Below are positions 55,007-64,000 of a stretch of DNA of 64,000 bases, in pieces (the first letter of the stretch is position 1; every line of letters starts with the position of its first letter). Below the pieces are notes generated by a model that searched no databases, had not been told where the DNA came from, and saw nothing but the letters and a program-made list of their open reading frames with translations. The position numbers were made by a program, and so were the translations under genes. The DNA comes from Bacillota bacterium (lineage in GTDB: Bacteria > Bacillota > Clostridia > Lachnospirales > Lachnospiraceae): NCBI GenBank assembly GCA_023421075.1, contig JAEZUM010000046.1, positions 43,732 through 107,731 on the forward strand, given 5' to 3'.

Positions 55007-56545
55007 CTATACTCCTTTACTTGATTTTAATATTTGTCCCATGATAAGCTCCTGAGTTGCTTCCGCGCGGCTTACCTCACCGACCATCTTGCCCTCGTTC
55101 ATGATGTAGATACGATCACACATACCGAGCAGCTCCGGTAATTCGGAAGAAATCATAAGAATAGATTTTCCTTCAGCAACTAATTGATTAATTATACAAT
55201 AGATCTCGTATTTGGCACCAACATCGATACCACGAGTCGGTTCATCAAGTATCATAATATCGGGATTTGCAAACATCCATTTACTGATTAATACCTTCTG
55301 TTGATTACCACCGCTTAGGTTACCAACCATCTGCTCACCGGAAGTACACTTTGTTCTTAATTTTTCAATATATTTATTCGTTGCATCAACCTCAAGGTTT
55401 CGGTCGATTACACCATTCTTGCTAACCCCGGCCATATTCGCCAGTGTTGTGTTTACACGGATCGGATTTGTTAAAACTAGTCCATCTCCTTTACGGTCCT
55501 CGGTAATGTAAGCGATCTTTTTATCGATTGCCTGACGGGAGCTGTGAAGTTTTGCTTCTTGCCCGTTGATGAGTAATGTACCGGTAATATCAACACCATA
55601 GCTTTTTCCAAAGATGGAAAGTGCCAATTCGGTACGTCCGGCACCCATAAGTCCGGCAATACCTACTACTTCGCCCTTACGAACATGAAGTGATACATTA
55701 TCTACTACCTTACGTCCTGCATAGAGAGGATGGAATACCGTCCAGTTCTTCACCTCAAGATTCGTCTCACCGATGGGAACGTTTTCTCTCTTCGGGAAAC
55801 GATCGGTTAAGGTACGACCAACCATTCCTTTTATAATACGCTCTTCACTGACCTCTTCCCCCTTATTATCCAGGGTTTCTATGGTAGAACCGTCACGAAT
55901 GATTGTAATTTTGTCTGCAACATATGAAATCTCATTTAACTTATGAGATATAATAATCGAAGTAAGTCCTTCTTTCTTAAACTGCAGCAGTAAATCCAAT
56001 AGCTTACGGGAATCTGCTTCGTTTAAGGATGCGGTCGGCTCGTCAAGTATTAAAAGCTTAACATTCTTCGCCAACGCCTTTGCTATCTCTACCAATTGCT
56101 GCTTACCAACACCGATGTCCTTAATTAATGTCTTAGAGGATTCGTGTAGTCCTACGGTCGCAAGCAATTCGTCTGCCTTACGATAGGTCTCTTCCCAATC
56201 GATACGAGCAACATTACCACGCTCGTTACCCAGGAACATATTCTCGCCTATCGTCATATATGGTACAAGAGCAAGCTCTTGATGGATAATAACGATACCT
56301 TTTTCTTCACTATCCTTTATCACACTGAATTTACATTCCTCACCCTGATAAAGGATCTCTCCTTCATAGCTTCCATGAGGATAAATACCGCTTAATACAT
56401 TCATAAGCGTAGATTTACCGGCTCCATTTTCGCCAACAAGTGCATGAATTTCGCCTTCTTCAACTTGAAGGTTAACATTATCTAATGCTTTGACTCCGGG
56501 GAAGCGTTTGGTAATATTCTTCATTTCCAATAATATTGCTGCCAA
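55007..56545 (-). CDS. mmsA: Multiple monosaccharide ABC transporter ATPase MmsA
   Basis: This tandem ATPase of 512 residues powers sugar uptake. The first half has Walker A GENGAGKST, a signature variant (GVGKQQLVEIAKAL) and Walker B LLILDEPTAS; the second half has a degenerate Walker A (GLMGAGRTE, Lys to Arg), LSGGNQQKVLISKW and MILDEPTRG. This asymmetry is usual in CUT2 importers. The start is TTG at 56545 with GGAGGGG about five bases upstream. Confidence 0.94.
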   Translation of the reverse strand: MAAILLEMKNITKRFPGVKALDNVNLQVEEGEIHALVGENGAGKSTLMNVLSGIYPHGSYEGEILYQGEECKFSVIKDSEEKGIVIIHQELALVPYMTIGENMFLGNERGNVARIDWEETYRKADELLATVGLHESSKTLIKDIGVGKQQLVEIAKALAKNVKLLILDEPTASLNEADSRKLLDLLLQFKKEGLTSIIISHKLNEISYVADKITIIRDGSTIETLDNKGEEVSEERIIKGMVGRTLTDRFPKRENVPIGETNLEVKNWTVFHPLYAGRKVVDNVSLHVRKGEVVGIAGLMGAGRTELALSIFGKSYGVDITGTLLINGQEAKLHSSRQAIDKKIAYITEDRKGDGLVLTNPIRVNTTLANMAGVSKNGVIDRNLEVDATNKYIEKLRTKCTSGEQMVGNLSGGNQQKVLISKWMFANPDIMILDEPTRGIDVGAKYEIYCIINQLVAEGKSILMISSELPELLGMCDRIYIMNEGKMVGEVSRAEATQELIMGQILKSSKGV

Positions 56546-56626
56546 TTTGACCCCTCCTATATCTATTTGGTTTTCCTGTCTAACATTAGCTCGCTATGCC
56601 AAGACTTAAACCATATCATTATACAT

Positions 56627-56665
56627 GGAAAAAAAGGGTGTTGTATTATTTTCTACAACACCCTT
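56627..56665 (-). terminator. Terminator/attenuator between chvE and mmsA
   Basis: AAGGGTGTTGTA and TACAACACCCTT make a perfect 12-bp stem with an 8-nt loop, followed by seven T on the minus strand. It ends 14 nt after the chvE stop. Partial read-through into mmsAB would explain excess of binding protein over ATPase and permease. Confidence 0.88.
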
Positions 56666-56679
56666 ATTGTGAGTGCCTT

Positions 56680-57744
56680 TTACTTTAACTGATCCTCTGT
56701 ATAGTAGCCAGAGTCAATTAATAACTGCTTATAGTTGCTAGCATCAGCAAATACTGGCTCGCAAAGATAAGAAGGAATGATACCTGTTCCGTTATCATAG
56801 GTCTCTTTATCATTAACCGGTACTTCTTTACCAGCTAAGATAGCATCAACCATCTCAACAACCTTGTTTGCTAAGGTACGAGTATCCTTGAAGATAGACA
56901 TAGACTGTGTACCAGCAAGAATGTTCTTAACGGAAGTAATATCGCAATCCTGACCGGTTAAGATCGGGAAGTTGTCGCCTGTGTAACCAGCGTTAACTAA
57001 TGCGTTGGTGATACCGATTGCACAAGAGTCATTGGAGGAGTAAACAACATCAAGCTTAGTTCCATCTGCATAATAAGCTGTGATAAGGTTTTCCATTCTC
57101 TTCTGAGCTTCTTCTGTAGACCAGTTAAGAGTAGCAACTTCTTCAAATGCCTTCTGACCGGAAACTACATTTAACTTACCACTCTCGATGAAAGGTGTTA
57201 AGATATCCATAGCGCCGCCGAAGAAGAAACGAGCATTGTTATCATCAGGTGAACCTGTGAATAACTCGATATTGAAAGGACCTGCCTGGTTGTTAAGATC
57301 TAAGGTATCAACGATGTACTGACCCTGAATAGTACCAACCATGTAGTTATCAAATGTTGCATAGTAAGAAACTGCATCGGTATCCATGATCAAACGATCA
57401 TATGCGATAACCGGTATCTTCTTCTCTTTTGCTTCTTTAAGAACTGTTCCTAAAGAACCACCATCGATAGAAGCAATAACTAATACGTCACATCCGCCTG
57501 TGATCATGTTCTCAATCTGAGAAACCTGAGTAGCGATATCGTTGTTTGCATACTGTAAATCTACAGTATAGCCTGCCTTCTCAAGTGCTGTCTTCATGTT
57601 AGCACCATCTTGGTTCCATCTCTGTAAATCCTTTGTAGGCATTGCTACGCCAACTTTTTTGCCGCCGTCTCCGCCTGCGCAGCCTACGAACATTGAGGAA
57701 ACAAGAACGAGGCACATTAATAAACCTAATAACTTTTTCTTCAT
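56680..57744 (-). CDS. chvE: Multiple monosaccharide-binding lipoprotein ChvE
   Basis: ChvE binds sugars such as glucose, galactose, arabinose or xylose outside the cell for MmsAB. It is a 354-residue lipoprotein with lipobox VGC and a periplasmic-binding-protein type 1 fold: VGVAMPTKDLQRWNQDG, QVSQIENMITGG, ASIDGGSLG, AYDRLIMDTD and TGQDCDITSVKNIL. GGGAGG precedes the ATG by 8 nt. Upstream of it stands the sensory locus in the same direction. Confidence 0.92.
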   Translation of the reverse strand: MKKKLLGLLMCLVLVSSMFVGCAGGDGGKKVGVAMPTKDLQRWNQDGANMKTALEKAGYTVDLQYANNDIATQVSQIENMITGGCDVLVIASIDGGSLGTVLKEAKEKKIPVIAYDRLIMDTDAVSYYATFDNYMVGTIQGQYIVDTLDLNNQAGPFNIELFTGSPDDNNARFFFGGAMDILTPFIESGKLNVVSGQKAFEEVATLNWSTEEAQKRMENLITAYYADGTKLDVVYSSNDSCAIGITNALVNAGYTGDNFPILTGQDCDITSVKNILAGTQSMSIFKDTRTLANKVVEMVDAILAGKEVPVNDKETYDNGTGIIPSYLCEPVFADASNYKQLLIDSGYYTEDQLK

Positions 57745-58075
57745 AATTCAATCCTCCCATTAAATTGTTTTGAAATAAATATTACATATTGATAATAACA
57801 TAGATAAAATAGGATTAACTTGCTAAGAACTGTATATTTTTAATTTAAATTGGGTATACTGATGGCTTTAAAGAAAAACATCGCAAAAAAATGCTACCAA
57901 AAAGACAAATCTGTCCTATAAAATTTTATAAAAGAGTGCTAGGACTAAATTTAGATCAGAATAAATATTAGAATACACGACAAAGAACGGACTCCTTTTC
58001 TGGAATCCGTTCCGATAAATATTCATTTTACAGAAAGATTATAAATTCTGATATTATAATTAAGAAAGTCTATGT
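57745..58075 (-). promoter_or_regulatory. Regulatory gap upstream of chvE
   Basis: This 331-nt AT-rich region separates the sensory genes from chvE. Near its right end, an imperfect hairpin (57985-58012, AACGGA/TCCGTT) followed on the minus strand by TTTGTC may terminate the sensory operon. Two short inverted repeats, GACAAATCTGTC and GTCCTA ... TAGGAC, lie around 57900-57950 and could be operators for the YesN-type regulator. No confident promoter was found. Confidence 0.4.
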
Positions 58076-59122
58076 CTACTCGTTGTCAGCCGATATATTA
58101 AGATATACATCCTCTTCCTGTTGGAAGCCTCCTTCAATGATTACCTCACGGATGTTATCCTTTGTTACAGCAATGGGTTCTAATTTAACATATGGTACCT
58201 CATGACCACCATCATCGATCGTATAAGAGAATTCAATGTCCTCTCCCTTTGCCAGTTTCACTGCATATTCCGCCGCAGCCTTAGCCAGCTTATCCACCGG
58301 CTTATATACCGTCATCGTCTGTGTTCCTTCCACTATTCTCTGACATGCAACAAGATCTGCATCCTGCCCAGTAACTATTACTTTACCTGCAAGACGGTTT
58401 TCCGATAAAGCAAGTACTGCTTGAGTTGCCAAATTGTCATTGCCGCATAACACACCGTCAATATCATCTGTTAGTTCCATTGCTTCATTGATTGCTGTAT
58501 AAGCTTCTTCTGCAAGCCAGCCCTTCGCATAGACCGTGTGTATCACATTAATATCATGTCCCTCCATGACATCCTGATACCCCTGTTCTACTAACGTTAC
58601 ATTATGATCCGTCTTCGGGCCAAAGATTGTAACGATATTACCACCCTCCGGAACTCCGTCCACCAGTGCCTCTGCCATCAGCCTTCCAACCTGTTCATTA
58701 TCAAAGGAGATATACAGATCTACATCCGCATTACGAACCAGACGGTCATAAGCAACACAGATGATTCCTGCTCCCTTCGCCTTCACCAGAACATCACTTA
58801 AGGCTTCGGAATCCACAGCAACCACCACAATAACATCCATTTTCTTCTCAATCAGATATTCGATCTGCGAGATCTGTTCGTCAACATCACCATTGGCATT
58901 CTGTACATTCACTTCTGCACCCAGCTCCTGAGCCGTGGATACAAATACCTCCCGATCCCTTTGCCAACGTTCAATGACATAGGAATCAAAGGATAGTCCG
59001 ATTTGAATTTTCTTTTCCTTCACATCCGTATCTTTTGTGTCTTCACTGCTGTCCCTACATCCGGTCATAGATAAGATTGCGGTTATCAGTATTGCTACCA
59101 TAACCCTCCATTTTTTCACCAT
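58076..59122 (-). CDS. Sugar-binding lipoprotein (XylF-like)
   Basis: A 348-residue predicted lipoprotein: signal peptide with lipobox MTGC, then a type 1 periplasmic binding protein fold with IGLSFDSYVIERWQRDRE, VDEQISQIEYLIEKKMD, CVAYDRLVRNADVD, GPKTDHNVTL and TGQDADLVACQRIV. These place it among D-xylose/ribose binding proteins. It ends the sensory operon, 38 nt after the response regulator gene. It may feed the transporter or act as a second sensor. Confidence 0.85.
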   Translation of the reverse strand: MVKKWRVMVAILITAILSMTGCRDSSEDTKDTDVKEKKIQIGLSFDSYVIERWQRDREVFVSTAQELGAEVNVQNANGDVDEQISQIEYLIEKKMDVIVVVAVDSEALSDVLVKAKGAGIICVAYDRLVRNADVDLYISFDNEQVGRLMAEALVDGVPEGGNIVTIFGPKTDHNVTLVEQGYQDVMEGHDINVIHTVYAKGWLAEEAYTAINEAMELTDDIDGVLCGNDNLATQAVLALSENRLAGKVIVTGQDADLVACQRIVEGTQTMTVYKPVDKLAKAAAEYAVKLAKGEDIEFSYTIDDGGHEVPYVKLEPIAVTKDNIREVIIEGGFQQEEDVYLNISADNE

Positions 59123-59160
59123 AACCCTTCCCCCAATTCAAGTTTTTGTGTAACAGACTA

Positions 59161-60756
59161 TCACCCGATCCGGTCTCGATACTCCGTCGGTGTGATACCT
59201 ACTTGCTTTTTGAATATCCTGCTGAAATAGTTCGGATCACTATAGCCGGTTTCCACACAGATATTCTTGATACTTACTTCTTTGTTCTGTAATAACAGTT
59301 TTGCCCGCTCTATTCTGATATTCGTAAGATATTCGATAAAATTCTCACCTGTCTCCTCTTTAAACAGCTTGCTGAAATAATATGGGCTGATATCCACAAT
59401 TCTTGATACATCATCAAGCGATATATCCTTACTGAAATTCTCCTCGATGAAGGCTTTTGCCCGCGCGATCACCCCGATGGTCTGCTCCTCTCGTTTTGAG
59501 GTAATGTTACGGCAAGCCTCGATTACTTTATCAATAAACCATCTTCTTAAGTGATCATAATTGTCAATCTGGATCAGCGTTGATAAGTAGTCCTTCCGAT
59601 ACCGGAAATAGTAAGTCATACCACCGCTGAGGAAAGCCCTCTGTTCCGCAAAAAGAATAAATTCCAAAACCTTAAGCTTTATATCCATCTCACAATCCGG
59701 ATAATGCTCAATCATCCAGTCAAAGAAACGGTTCGCTTCTTCTTTGGTTCCCTCCATATTTCCTTTCTCGATCCGCTCAAACAAGGTACGCTCAATCTCG
59801 ATCGGATAATCCTCCTCGTACTCGCAACCGATCGGAAGATCCTTAACATGTACCACTCTTCCTTTTCCGTTTCGAATCGCATTTAGTGCCTCTTTATATG
59901 AATCACTTAATCTTGATAATGATGCAACCGATCCAATCCCCACTTTAAACTGGACATCGATTCGCTTTGTCAGATCTCGGATTACTCTCCGCATCGTTTC
60001 AATCAGTAAGGTTCGGTCATCATATTCCAGCACTGTTTTCGCACTGGGGAGAAAGACAACGATCTTATTCACCATAATCGGACCGACAATACAGTTAAAC
60101 TCCTCCTTCAGATTCTCGCGAATCACCGGATAAAAGGTCTGGGCTTTCACACTGACACCCACCGGGTTGGTCAGCACTCCATCCTCTATTGCATCGCCAA
60201 ATTCCATTACCACCATAGAACCATAATCCTCTCGAATTCCGAGTAAATTACGGAAATTGGCCTCGGCCTGTGTAAGATCATCGCCGGAAATGGCAGCATA
60301 GATAAAATCGCTCTCTATAATCGGCACAACAATCTCCAGCTTCTCCCGAATCAACAGATCATTGCTTCTTTTCTTTCGATCCTCTTCAATCAGGTCCATC
60401 GCTTTTTGCAGTACCTTTACAATGACGGTATGATTCACCGGTTTCGTCAGATATTCCAATACACCAAGATTGATTGCTTCTTTTGCATAGTTAAATTTAT
60501 CATAGGCAGTCATAACGATGAATACAACGGAGGAGTTTGTCTTTCTTATCTCCTTCATTGCCTCGATACCATTAATACCGGGCATTTGAATATCCATAAT
60601 GGCAATGTCGGGTTTAAACTTCTCTGCGAGCTCTATCACACTTCGACCCGTAGTTGCATGCTCTACCATACAGATATCGCTGAAATTCTTCTCGATGATA
60701 AAACGCAAGGAATCGATCACAATTCCTTCATCATCTGCTAACATAATTTTATACAT
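59161..60756 (-). CDS. AraC-type response regulator (YesN-like)
   Basis: A 531-residue regulator with a receiver domain (MLADDEGIVI, phospho-Asp55 in IMDIQMPG, ...LTKPV), a long middle region with SVASLSRLSDSYKEALNAIRNGKG, and an AraC HTH pair at the C-terminus (VSRIVDISPYYFSKLFKEET and VETGYSDPNYFSRIFKKQVG). This is the YesN/LytS-partner architecture. It is 55 nt after the kinase gene and probably activates the transporter downstream. Confidence 0.92.
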   Translation of the reverse strand: MYKIMLADDEGIVIDSLRFIIEKNFSDICMVEHATTGRSVIELAEKFKPDIAIMDIQMPGINGIEAMKEIRKTNSSVVFIVMTAYDKFNYAKEAINLGVLEYLTKPVNHTVIVKVLQKAMDLIEEDRKKRSNDLLIREKLEIVVPIIESDFIYAAISGDDLTQAEANFRNLLGIREDYGSMVVMEFGDAIEDGVLTNPVGVSVKAQTFYPVIRENLKEEFNCIVGPIMVNKIVVFLPSAKTVLEYDDRTLLIETMRRVIRDLTKRIDVQFKVGIGSVASLSRLSDSYKEALNAIRNGKGRVVHVKDLPIGCEYEEDYPIEIERTLFERIEKGNMEGTKEEANRFFDWMIEHYPDCEMDIKLKVLEFILFAEQRAFLSGGMTYYFRYRKDYLSTLIQIDNYDHLRRWFIDKVIEACRNITSKREEQTIGVIARAKAFIEENFSKDISLDDVSRIVDISPYYFSKLFKEETGENFIEYLTNIRIERAKLLLQNKEVSIKNICVETGYSDPNYFSRIFKKQVGITPTEYRDRIG

Positions 60757-60811
60757 AGTATCTCCAATCTACTAAGCTATTTATCTAGATTTGTATGGCT
60801 GAACGATTTAG

Positions 60812-62323
60812 CTACATTGATTCTGCTTTGTGATAATTAAAGGGTATATAAATAGTCACCTTAGTCCCTTTGTTTCTGCCTTCACTTTCTATCGCGAATA
60901 CTTCTTCTGTTTCATAATATAGACGCAGACGATTAATTACATTACCAAGCCCTATTCCATTGGAATCCTTCGTTATGTTTCGCTCCTTGAGGGAAGCACT
61001 ATCCTCAAGCTTTGCATTCATGACACGATCAATGGTGCTTCGGTCCATACCGGCTCCGTTGTCTTCTATGGTTATCTCGATTTGATCCTCTGTCTGATAA
61101 ACGGACAGGAAAATCTTTCCCTCATACTCGATATCACGAATACCATAATTAACCGCATTTTCGACAACCGGCTGTAGAATCATACTGGGTACCCGTACCT
61201 CCAGAAGACTCTCATCCACATCCTTATAGAAATGAATGCCTCCGGAGAAGCGAACATTAAGAATATAAATATAGCTGTCTACCAGCTTGATCTCATCACG
61301 TATGGTTGAGTCCTGATCAAAGCTCTTCATATTGGAGCGGAAGAAGTCTGCCATATTCTCGATGAACAGACAAGTCTTATCAGCACCCTCCATCATTGCC
61401 AGCTGAGCACCGGCATTTAAGGTATTGAACAGGAAGTGCGGATTAATCTGTGCTTGAAGGTATTTGAGCTGAGCATCCTTTAAATGGTTGGTCATTAAAA
61501 GCTCCTTCTCCATCATCTTGCTTTCCAGCTCCATATTCTCCTTGATCTGAATAATATATTGGTGAATGCTGATGATCATATTATTGAAGGCTTTCGTCAC
61601 GACCTCCACTTCATCGGAGGAATCCACCTGCACGAGATCCACCTCAAAATTACCGCCTGCCACTTCATGTGCTACCTTTGTAAGCTTTAGTAATGGTCCG
61701 GTAATACTTCTTGTCACAACGATAATCAGTAACACATTAAAGGAGGTAATAACCAGTAATACGATTGTACTGATGATTTCAAGGTAACGAAGTGCCAATA
61801 GCAGTCGTTCATAATTCACGGAGTTATACATAAACTGCTCATTATTCAAACTATTGATGTAGGTGCTGATGTAATCATACATTTCAGTACCTTCCTCATA
61901 ATTCACCATATATTTCTCAATATTACGTCCACGCTTGGCATCTACGGATTCCGCCATGATATCCAGATAGGTCTCCGACATATTCTTGATGTTCTTCTGC
62001 ATCAGGATAACATCATTATCGTAAATCAGATTATTCAGCTCACCAAGCAGCCTTCGATAATTCTCATCACTTCGATAGTAATTCTCCAGAGAATCCGAAC
62101 TCTTCGTATTCAGGTATTCATAAACATAATCATGGACATCCGTCAATGCTTCCAGCAGTTCATTGAATTCCACATTACTCTTATATACTTCATCAATCGT
62201 TCCAATCGACTTATTTATGTTGGAATACATGAACATATTTGCAAAGAATACTACGATTGAGGAAAATGCAAATACCAACACCAATCTTCTTCGTATGGAG
62301 CCCTTCTTGCTTTTTTGTTTCAT
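60812..62323 (-). CDS. YesM/LytS-like sensor histidine kinase
   Basis: A membrane kinase of 503 residues: two helices at about 14-34 and 182-204 flank an external sensor domain, then HAMP, and a His_kinase domain with the phospho-acceptor in QAQINPHFLFNTL (about His296). HATPase motifs VVENAVNYGI, EDNGAGMD and GIGLGNVINRL follow. GAGG eight bases upstream of ATG 62323 decides the start over 62344. The gene begins 17 nt after the sugar-binding gene, and is presumably signalled by it. Confidence 0.92.
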   Translation of the reverse strand: MKQKSKKGSIRRRLVLVFAFSSIVVFFANMFMYSNINKSIGTIDEVYKSNVEFNELLEALTDVHDYVYEYLNTKSSDSLENYYRSDENYRRLLGELNNLIYDNDVILMQKNIKNMSETYLDIMAESVDAKRGRNIEKYMVNYEEGTEMYDYISTYINSLNNEQFMYNSVNYERLLLALRYLEIISTIVLLVITSFNVLLIIVVTRSITGPLLKLTKVAHEVAGGNFEVDLVQVDSSDEVEVVTKAFNNMIISIHQYIIQIKENMELESKMMEKELLMTNHLKDAQLKYLQAQINPHFLFNTLNAGAQLAMMEGADKTCLFIENMADFFRSNMKSFDQDSTIRDEIKLVDSYIYILNVRFSGGIHFYKDVDESLLEVRVPSMILQPVVENAVNYGIRDIEYEGKIFLSVYQTEDQIEITIEDNGAGMDRSTIDRVMNAKLEDSASLKERNITKDSNGIGLGNVINRLRLYYETEEVFAIESEGRNKGTKVTIYIPFNYHKAESM

Positions 62324-62340
62324 CACTCTGTCCTCATTCA

Positions 62341-63420
62341 TCATTCATCTACTTCTTCCGTGGTACTATCCTCGATATATTGAGCAACATTATCCTTATT
62401 AATTACAGTAATACCTACCGAATAATAATCATTTACCTTATTGTTCTTTCGGTATTCGGCTAAGGCTTCCACACAATAAGCGCCCATGAGGCTGGCATCT
62501 GTGGTCATTGTGGAATGTATAATATTTTTTTCAATTGCTCTTAAAATGATGTCTGAATCATAATATCCAATGATATCGATCTGACCTACCTTATAATAAT
62601 CTACTACGGCCTGGTTCGCGCTGATGGTATCGTCTGCAGTCAAGCAAACCAATACATCCGGGGGATTATTCTTATCCATAATGATATTACGAATATCCTC
62701 CTCCGAGCTGAATGCGCTTTTTGTGTTAATTGTAACCGCTTTAACCGATGCTTTTCTGGAATCGATCATCTCAAGAATATTGGTATAAATCACATTCTGG
62801 CTGGAGTCTTTATCATCATCGTTGAGTAACACGACCACATTTCGTTTTCCTTCACGAATCAGCTCTGCAACCTGCTTACCATAAGCCTGTCCCTGACTGT
62901 AACTGTTGATATCCACGAAGCTGATACGCTTACTGCTGTTTGCAGTATTATGATACTGTGAATCACTTGTGTTCTGATACGTATCCTTGAGTAAAGTCAC
63001 AACGGGTATTCCTGCGTCATAGGCTCTATTTACTAATTCATTCATCTTTTCATCCCCATTAGGCTCCAGGATTATTCCGTCCACCTTGGCTGCAATTGCC
63101 ATCTCCATTAATTCCTCAACCGAATAAGAGACCGCCAGGTTCTTACCATAGCGTTCCACATAGGCATTCTCTTGTTTTCCCTTCTCCAGGGCGCCCTGAT
63201 AGATGGCCTCCCAGAATTCTGCATCCTTTTCCTCTGAGATCAATGCATAATGATATTTATATTCCTGATACTGCGTCGTATCGGTTATGCCAAGTTCTGA
63301 GATCTGATATTTATAATAAGTCATTCCGAGAACAATCAAAATGATACCGACAGCAACACTGCTGACGGAAGCAATTGATATCACCCGGCTTCTTTTTCTC
63401 TTTTCTAATCCTTTATCCAT
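62341..63420 (-). CDS. Membrane-anchored sugar-binding sensor protein (XylFII-like)
   Basis: A 359-residue protein with a basic start, one hydrophobic anchor helix (about residues 16-37) and no lipobox, followed by a type 1 periplasmic binding domain: HYALISEEKDAEFWEAIYQG, VDGIILEPNGDEKMN, GIPVVTLLKD, and VDVLVCLTADDTISA-like strands. It leads the operon before the kinase. The anchored binding protein plus LytS-type kinase plus YesN-type regulator matches the clostridial XylFII-LytS-YesN three-component design. GGAGG lies five bases before ATG 63420. Confidence 0.85.
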   Translation of the reverse strand: MDKGLEKRKRSRVISIASVSSVAVGIILIVLGMTYYKYQISELGITDTTQYQEYKYHYALISEEKDAEFWEAIYQGALEKGKQENAYVERYGKNLAVSYSVEELMEMAIAAKVDGIILEPNGDEKMNELVNRAYDAGIPVVTLLKDTYQNTSDSQYHNTANSSKRISFVDINSYSQGQAYGKQVAELIREGKRNVVVLLNDDDKDSSQNVIYTNILEMIDSRKASVKAVTINTKSAFSSEEDIRNIIMDKNNPPDVLVCLTADDTISANQAVVDYYKVGQIDIIGYYDSDIILRAIEKNIIHSTMTTDASLMGAYCVEALAEYRKNNKVNDYYSVGITVINKDNVAQYIEDSTTEEVDE

Positions 63421-63456
63421 TCTTTCCTCCATTTAATACAACACACCAATAAACAG

Positions 63457-63465
63457 ATTATAGCA
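63457..63465 (-). promoter_or_regulatory. Extended -10 element upstream of the sensory operon
   Basis: TGCTATAAT, an extended -10 motif, reads on the minus strand 37 nt before the start codon. No good -35 box stands at 17 bp, as is common for extended -10 promoters. Confidence 0.45.
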
Positions 63466-63554
63466 TGGCGAATGGTTGATTGCTATACAAAATATGTAAC
63501 ATCTTTTTCCGTTTCGAATATGATGTTAATAGTATATGGAAAGGAAGTGTTTCT

Positions 63555-64000
63555 TTGCCTATTCGAATTTTTATAGATCAAGGTCACAATCCTAGTGGAT
63601 ATCACAATTCAGGCGCAAGCGCTAACGGGCTGTTGGAACACGATATCAATTATCAGGTCGGTGTATATCTGGCTGACCTTTTGAATAGCGACTCACGCTT
63701 TGAGGCTCGTTTATCCAGGCCCACACCTACAACCGTACTTGGTACCACGAATGCCTCCAGTCTAAGGGAGAGGGTCCAGATGGCGAATTCCTGGCCGGCT
63801 GACTATTTCATCAGCATCCATGGCAATGCTAATCCGAATCCTGCCATCAACGGAACAGAAGTCTATCTCTATCAATACGGAACCCAAGCTCAATGGTTAG
63901 CCCAACGGATCATGGATGGTATTACCGGTAATGTCGGCACCCGTAACAATGGAATCCGTCTGAACCCGGGGCTGTATGTACTACGCAGAACACAGATGCC
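63555..64000 (+). CDS. N-acetylmuramoyl-L-alanine amidase (5' part)
   Basis: This is the first 148 codons of an Amidase_3 enzyme that cuts the amide bond between MurNAc and L-alanine in peptidoglycan; it continues past the right edge. Zinc ligands are visible: His in FIDQGHNPSG, Glu in NGLLEHD and His in ISIHGNANP. The start is a TTG at 63555 with AAGGAAG seven bases upstream. There is no signal peptide at this start, so export would need another route or the enzyme acts after lysis, or in spore development. It is divergent from the sensory operon. Confidence 0.85.
   Translation, partial: MPIRIFIDQGHNPSGYHNSGASANGLLEHDINYQVGVYLADLLNSDSRFEARLSRPTPTTVLGTTNASSLRERVQMANSWPADYFISIHGNANPNPAINGTEVYLYQYGTQAQWLAQRIMDGITGNVGTRNNGIRLNPGLYVLRRTQM

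Overview
The window reads as chromosome from a low-GC, Gram-positive member of the Clostridia, most like the Lachnospiraceae (the Lachnoclostridium/Clostridium phytofermentans type). The evidence is strong GGAGG ribosome binding sites, frequent TTG and GTG starts, a DAP-type MurE, a PASTA-domain kinase with its PP2C phosphatase, many intrinsic terminators, and ChvE/Mms-type sugar uptake with a LytS/YesN-like sensor. No species is claimed. There are no rRNA or tRNA genes, CRISPR arrays, insertion sequences or prophage genes.

Layout. From 1 to 16.6 kb almost everything is on the minus strand and is core housekeeping: the 5' end of mraZ with promoter and operator boxes, then lgt, ychF, thiN, rpe, rsgA, prkC, prpC, rlmN, rsmB, a YugP-like metalloprotease, fmt, def, priA and murE. 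From 16.7 to 22 kb come a PhzF-like protein, a metallo-hydrolase and a 1,125-residue secreted von Willebrand A / calcium-repeat / cysteine-hydrolase protein. From 22.4 to 29 kb are competence and signalling genes: response regulator, histidine kinase, GerMN lipoprotein and comEC in one run, with comEA just upstream. The 3' ends of comEC and comEA each run into a short tandem-repeat array. From 29 to 36 kb are arginine genes (GNAT-argJ-argB-argD, then argG on the plus strand) plus maf. From 36 to 53.5 kb is a mosaic of small metabolic genes (hydrolase, GDPD, transporters, rRNA methylase, DegV, mntP, acetyltransferases, HAD phosphatases, aldo-keto reductase, asnA, small lipoprotein). It contains at least three short decayed coding remnants and a dense cluster of hairpins at 37.1-37.3 kb. 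From 53.8 to 63.4 kb is a sugar-sensing and uptake locus on the minus strand: membrane-anchored sugar-binding protein, histidine kinase, AraC-type response regulator, sugar-binding lipoprotein, then the ChvE-MmsA-MmsB transporter. The window ends inside a plus-strand N-acetylmuramoyl-L-alanine amidase.

How the genes work together. The first 16 kb couple cell-wall precursor synthesis and lipoprotein maturation with translation start (fmt, def), ribosome maturation (rsgA, rlmN, rsmB), replication restart and a PASTA kinase/phosphatase switch that senses cell-wall fragments. The sugar locus resembles the XylFII-LytS-YesN arrangement known in clostridia: an extracytoplasmic binding protein reports sugar to a LytS/YesM-type kinase, whose YesN-type regulator probably drives the ABC transporter genes downstream. 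A hairpin terminator between chvE and mmsA fits excess production of the binding protein.

The most unusual material is non-coding: the multi-hairpin element at 37.08-37.32 kb, the paired tandem repeats at the ends of comEC and comEA, and tandem ARG-box-like operators in front of asnA.
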